Assembly: GCA_036504595.1 (NCBI GenBank)
Contig: DASXUX010000106.1
Coordinates: forward strand, 3,317-67,316
Reading direction: 5' to 3'
Length of the DNA: 64,000 nucleotides
Source: DASXUX01 sp036504595
Lineage (GTDB): Bacteria; Planctomycetota; SZUA-567; H5-PLA8
The notes beneath the pieces are model-generated. The model was given only the letters and a program-made list of their open reading frames with translations. It was not told the DNA's origin and did no database searches. This document shows, piece by piece, positions 59,976-64,000 of the stretch; position 1 is the stretch's first letter; every line of letters begins with the position of its first letter. Made by a program: the position numbers and the translations under genes.

Positions 59976-60459
59976 TCCCCAAAATACGCTGCTGCTCTGC
60001 GCCGCTGATGTGCAACGAACGCTGCGGTCGCGCGATTCCATAGCGCTAACCCCTCGAAGAACTGGGGAGTTGCTTGTCACGACGGATCGAAGCGCAAAAT
60101 AATTCTCCACGGATTGATGTTCAAAATTACGTACCGCATCTGTCATTACGGATTTGGGATTGTTTGCAGGGTTGAGCTTAGCGCTGATCTGCGGACAAAC
60201 TCCCTGCTGCACGTCGCGCGGCAATCCATGCAGGTGACGATCGCTGTCAGTTTCGCTGACGCTGCGTGTCATTCATCCAACACTCTTTGGCACCCTGAAT
60301 CGTGGCGTCATCTTTGCGACCGCCGGATTTCCGCACGGCCGGGATGGACGTGCAGAGAAGTCCGATCGACGACAGAGAGACCAACAAGGCGAATGTGCCA
60401 GGAGCGCAGGAGTCGTCGTCGGATTTCATCAACTTGAGGCGAACGCTGGAGGGTCGGTT
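59976..60459. other. Gap upstream of the surface-protein gene
   Basis: About 480 bases without a supported gene. Mildly AT-rich patches near 60105-60175 may contain the promoter of the surface-protein gene, but I cannot name a specific -35/-10 pair. GGAGGG at 60449-60454 is that gene's ribosome-binding site. Confidence 0.4.
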
Positions 60460-63400
60460 ATGACGCGGGTAGCAGAAACGGGTGCTCGGATGCAATCGCC
60501 CATGAGAACGTTCGACAAATGCGCTCGCGCTTCGGTGCTTGGCGCGTTCATCCTTTTGTCTGCATTTGTTCAGAGCAGCGCGCATGCACTGAACTGGAGC
60601 CCGGCCGGTCCGGCGCTGACCGCCGGCTCTGTTGGCCAGGCCTATAGTCAGACGATCAGCCTCACGGGGACCGGCACCGGCAATCGTCCGTACGCCTTCG
60701 TCATCGCGACTGGCAGTGCGTTGCCTCCAGGACTAAGCCTCGCCGGGGCGTCAGATGTTAGCTGCACCATCAGCGGTACACCAACGGCGGCCGGGGCGTA
60801 CACGTTCACCGTTCAGGCCACAGACGCCAAAGGCAAGGTGGACACCAATCCTTATTCGATCACGGTTAATAAGGGAACCAGCACGGCCAGCTTGAGCTCT
60901 TCCGCAAATCCATCGAAGTTTGGCCAGACAGTTACTTTCACCGCCACCGTGAACACATTTGTGCTGGCGACAGGTTCCGTGACTTTCAAGGATGGGGCCA
61001 CCACTCTCGGATCGGGGAACGTGGATGGGACTGGGCATGCAACGTTTGCGCTTAGCAGTCTGTCTCTCGGTTCGCACAGCGTCACGGCTGTGTACGGCGG
61101 CGATGCGAACTTTCTGACCAGCACATCTCCTATTCTAACGCAGACAGTGACGCAGGCGGCCACGACCACAGCGCTGAGTTCTTCGCTCAACCCTTCGCTG
61201 CAAGGGCAGGCGGTGACATTCACCGCCACGGCCGGCGCAAGTTCGCCTGGCAGCGGCACACCGACAGGGACCGTGGTGTTTAAAGATGGCGCAACAACGC
61301 TGAGCACCAAGACCCTGGCCAGCGGTTCGGCCACGTTCACCACATCCACGCTTGCCAACGCGGGCCACAGCATTACGGCGGCGTACAGTGGCGATACGAA
61401 CTTCATTGCCAGCACGTCAACGACACTCACGCAGACGGTCAACCAGGCTCCGGCGATCACGAGCGGCAGCAGCACGACCTTCACGGTTGGTTCTGCCGGT
61501 TCATTCACGGTCACTGCGACGGGTTCTCCCGCGCCCACGTTCAGCGTTTCTTCCGGAACGTTGCCGGCGGGCGTGAGTCTGGCGGGCTCCGGCGTGCTCA
61601 GCGGCACGCCAGCTTCGGGGACGGGCGGCGTTTACGCTGTTACGATCAAAGCCTCGAATGGTATCGGAACGGACGCGACACAGAATTTCACGCTGACAGT
61701 CAATCAAGCTCCGGCTATCACGAGCGCAAACGGCACGACCTTCACAACGGGAGCCGCCGGCTCCTTCGCGGCCACTGCGACCGGATTCCCGGCGCCGACG
61801 TTCAGCCGTCTGGCTGGAACGCTGCCTAGCGGCATTGCGTTTAGCTCGGCGGGAGTGCTGAGCGGCACGCCTGCGGCAGGCACGGGCGGCAACTACCCGA
61901 TCACCATTAGCGCAGCCAACGGGGTTGGAACGAACGCGACACAGAGCTTTACGCTCACCGTGAATCAGGCGCCAGCGATCACGAGCCTGAGCAGCGCGAC
62001 CTTCGTTGTCGGAACGGTCGGGTCGTTCACCGCAACGGCGACAGGCTTTCCGGCGCCGACGTTTGCAGTGACTGCCGGCACGTTGCCCGGCGGGCTGTCG
62101 CTCAGCTCCGCGGGCGTGCTCAGCGGAAACGCAGCACCCGCTACCGGCGGCGGCTATGCGTTGACGATTACGGCGAGCAACGGCGTCTCGCCGGCGGCGC
62201 AGCAAGCGTTCACGCTGACGGTGAATGAAGCGCCGGCCATCACCAGTGCCGGCAACGCGACCTTCGAAGTTGGAACACAGAGTTCATTTATTGTCACCAC
62301 AGGGCATGCATTTCCGGCGATTGCCTTGGGCGAGTCCGGCACCTTGCCGGGCGGAGTGACTTTTGTGGATAACGGAAATGGCACCGCCACGCTGGCGGGC
62401 AACCCGGTCACAGGAAGCGGCGGCATGTACTCGTTCTCGTTTACGGCTTCGAACGGGATTGCGCCAGACGCCGTGCAACCGTTCTCGCTGACGGTGAACG
62501 AGGCTTCGTCGATCATCAGTGATAGCACGACGACCTTCACCGTCGGGCTTGCTGGTGACTTTACCGTTGTCACGGGCCACGATTTCCCAGAGTTGACTCT
62601 TATCAGCACGCCCGGCCCGTTGCCGGATGCGGTGACATTCAAAGATAATAACGACGGCACAACGGCCACACTGGCGGGCACGCCGGTGGTCGGTACCGGC
62701 GGCGCGTACGGATTCGCCATCACGGCTACCAACGGGATTTCGCCGGATGCGATTCAGCACTTCACGCTGAACGTCAATGAAGCTCCGTCCTTCACGACTG
62801 GTCCGGAAAGCCAGACCCTGACCGTGGGTGACACGGCTAGTTTCGGCCCGGTTGCCGCCACGGGCGTACCACCTCCAGTGTTCAAGTGGCAGCGCTTGGT
62901 CAGTGGTTCCTGGACGGACATTGTCGGCGGAAGGGGCAAGTCGTTCTCGATCGTCGCCGCCTTCCCGGATGATTATGGCGCGCAGTTCCGCGCTGTGGCG
63001 ACAAACGTGGCGGGCAGCGCGAACAGTTCGGTGGCAACTCTGACGGTGAAGCGAAACCAGAACATCACCTTTGGCGCGCTGAACAACATGCGTTATGGCG
63101 ATGGGGATCTCGCGCTGGCGGCGACAGCTTCCTCTGGCCTGGCGGTCAGTTACGCCAGCTCCGATTCGAACGTCGCGACGATTGTGGACGGAAAAATCCA
63201 CGTCGTCGCCCCAGGCATTGCGAGCATCACGGCGTCACAGTCGGGCGACAACGACCACTGGAATGCCGCGGCCGATGTCTCGCAGACGCTGACCGTGGAG
63301 AAGGCGGTGCTCACGGTTACCGCTGATTCCGTCAGCCGCAACTATGGCGAGCAGAATCCGCAGTTCACAGCGACGATCACCGGGTACGTGAAGGGCGAGA

Positions 63401-64000
63401 ATTCAGCCACGGCCGCCGTGACCGGTGCGCCGGATCTCAGCACAACCGCAACCGCAAGCAGCGGCGCCGGCACGTACACGATCACGGCCAGCATCGGTTC
63501 GCTGTCGGCAGCCAACTACAGTTTCGTGCCGGTCAACGGTCTGCTGACGATTCAGGCGGTGCCGCTGAAGATCACCGCCGACGATAAGAGCAAGGCCTAC
63601 GGCGCGGTGCTGCCGCAACTCACGGCATCGTACAGCGGCTTTGTGAACGGCGATGACGCCAGCAAGCTGACGGTGCAGCCGACGCTCAGCACAACCGCGA
63701 CGGCATCGAGCGACGCAGGCGGTTATCCGATCGCAGTGAGCGGCGCGAGCAGCCCGAACTACACCATCTCTTATGTGAGTGGAACGCTGACCATCCAGGC
63801 GGTCGCTCTGACGATTACGGCGGACGACAAGATCAAAGCGTATGGCGCGGCGCTGCCGGAGTTCACGGCGTCCTATAGCGGTTTTGTGAATAACGATGAT
63901 GCCAGCAAGCTCACGACGCCCCCGACATTGGCGACCACGGCGACAGCCGCCAGCAATGTCGGCAGCTACCCGATTACGGCGAGCGGCGCCGCCAGTCCGA
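60460..64000 (+). CDS. Large exported Ig/MBG repeat protein, 3' end outside window
   Basis: The frame opens at ATG 60460 behind GGAGGG and stays open for at least 1180 codons to the right edge. An N-terminal signal peptide (hydrophobic core VLGAFILLSAFVQSSA) ends near residue 43. Then come a putative-Ig module, two Ig-like repeats with the VTFKDGATTL motif (about 145-330), about six putative-Ig repeats each starting PAITSxxxTTF and containing LSGTP (about 330-790), an Ig-like domain, and three MBG-type repeats with ADxxSKxYG from about residue 948. Codon use is repetitive and Thr/Ser/Ala-rich, as in secreted adhesins or stalk proteins. It is likely anchored or secreted; the C-terminal sorting signal lies beyond the window. 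Function: adhesion or surface structure, inferred. Confidence 0.88.
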   Translation, partial: MTRVAETGARMQSPMRTFDKCARASVLGAFILLSAFVQSSAHALNWSPAGPALTAGSVGQAYSQTISLTGTGTGNRPYAFVIATGSALPPGLSLAGASDVSCTISGTPTAAGAYTFTVQATDAKGKVDTNPYSITVNKGTSTASLSSSANPSKFGQTVTFTATVNTFVLATGSVTFKDGATTLGSGNVDGTGHATFALSSLSLGSHSVTAVYGGDANFLTSTSPILTQTVTQAATTTALSSSLNPSLQGQAVTFTATAGASSPGSGTPTGTVVFKDGATTLSTKTLASGSATFTTSTLANAGHSITAAYSGDTNFIASTSTTLTQTVNQAPAITSGSSTTFTVGSAGSFTVTATGSPAPTFSVSSGTLPAGVSLAGSGVLSGTPASGTGGVYAVTIKASNGIGTDATQNFTLTVNQAPAITSANGTTFTTGAAGSFAATATGFPAPTFSRLAGTLPSGIAFSSAGVLSGTPAAGTGGNYPITISAANGVGTNATQSFTLTVNQAPAITSLSSATFVVGTVGSFTATATGFPAPTFAVTAGTLPGGLSLSSAGVLSGNAAPATGGGYALTITASNGVSPAAQQAFTLTVNEAPAITSAGNATFEVGTQSSFIVTTGHAFPAIALGESGTLPGGVTFVDNGNGTATLAGNPVTGSGGMYSFSFTASNGIAPDAVQPFSLTVNEASSIISDSTTTFTVGLAGDFTVVTGHDFPELTLISTPGPLPDAVTFKDNNDGTTATLAGTPVVGTGGAYGFAITATNGISPDAIQHFTLNVNEAPSFTTGPESQTLTVGDTASFGPVAATGVPPPVFKWQRLVSGSWTDIVGGRGKSFSIVAAFPDDYGAQFRAVATNVAGSANSSVATLTVKRNQNITFGALNNMRYGDGDLALAATASSGLAVSYASSDSNVATIVDGKIHVVAPGIASITASQSGDNDHWNAAADVSQTLTVEKAVLTVTADSVSRNYGEQNPQFTATITGYVKGENSATAAVTGAPDLSTTATASSGAGTYTITASIGSLSAANYSFVPVNGLLTIQAVPLKITADDKSKAYGAVLPQLTASYSGFVNGDDASKLTVQPTLSTTATASSDAGGYPIAVSGASSPNYTISYVSGTLTIQAVALTITADDKIKAYGAALPEFTASYSGFVNNDDASKLTTPPTLATTATAASNVGSYPITASGAASP

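Noticed and set aside
59934..60272. Minus-strand 112-codon frame
   Set aside because: No ribosome-binding site, no recognisable domain and poor codon pattern; it lies in a gap with a hairpin at one end.
60852..63201. Long minus-strand frames (e.g. 60852-61607, 61501-62205, 62284-63201)
   Set aside because: They are antisense to the Ig/MBG repeat gene, have Pro/Val/Ala-skewed composition and no domain; the plus-strand frame has a signal peptide, ribosome-binding site and recognisable repeats.

Overview
The window is GC-rich bacterial DNA from a Gram-negative-type cell. It carries an RND efflux pump, an O-antigen-ligase-like protein, an ArnT-like glycosyltransferase and exported BON-domain proteins. 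The gene mix (GalT/GlgA/GH57 cluster, DUF3857 protein, PQQ-type propeller on a membrane base, tandem Ig/MBG surface protein, V4R sigma-54 activator, multi-PAS kinases) and the many short-word intergenic repeats fit Planctomycetota or a neighbouring PVC/Acidobacteria-like lineage. That placement is an inference; no rRNA or marker protein decides it.

Bases 1-37.5 kb look like chromosomal backbone. A partial TPR/DUF3857/transglutaminase-fold protein is followed by a storage-polysaccharide cluster: galT, glgA, a GH57 glucanotransferase/amylase, and a REC-PAS-GAF histidine kinase whose start overlaps the GH57 gene. Next come a degenerate Nudix protein, purB, an enolase-superfamily enzyme, a small zinc ribbon, an MFS transporter, an O-antigen-ligase-like protein with a small membrane partner, two BON proteins, a DUF255 protein, a two-gene RND pump, acetate kinase with a degraded paralogue, an M20 hydrolase, an XylR/DmpR-type sigma-54 activator, a truncated sensor coupled to an ArnT-like transferase, and a membrane-anchored beta-propeller. 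Nearly every gap here holds a palindromic repeat built from short, word-like units.

Bases 38.26-59.60 kb form a genomic island. A 44-bp sequence covering the 5' half of a tRNA-Thr(CGT) gene occurs at 38255-38298 and again at 59552-59595, where it is part of the intact tRNA. A tyrosine integrase sits next to the intact tRNA. Just outside the left end lie remnants of a second integrase and a fused TolC/receiver fragment, which suggests an older element once used the same tRNA. Inside the island, the left third (38.4-43.8 kb) is a small mobile module: a DUF3102-like protein, two excisionase-like DNA-binding proteins, small unknown genes and a large serine recombinase. The right two thirds (44.1-57.2 kb) are a sensory block: an 11-PAS kinase with a heme-type CxxCH input domain, a LuxR-type regulator, and a chemotaxis-like operon (CheW, a receptor with a CZB-like extracytoplasmic domain, CheR, CheD, CheY-like, CheX-like, receiver-CheX fusion, CheY). 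This operon has no cheA and no cheB; only the last ~60 codons of a cheA survive, directly before cheW.

Bases 60.46-64.0 kb encode the start of a large exported repeat protein (putative-Ig, Ig and MBG domains) that runs off the right edge.
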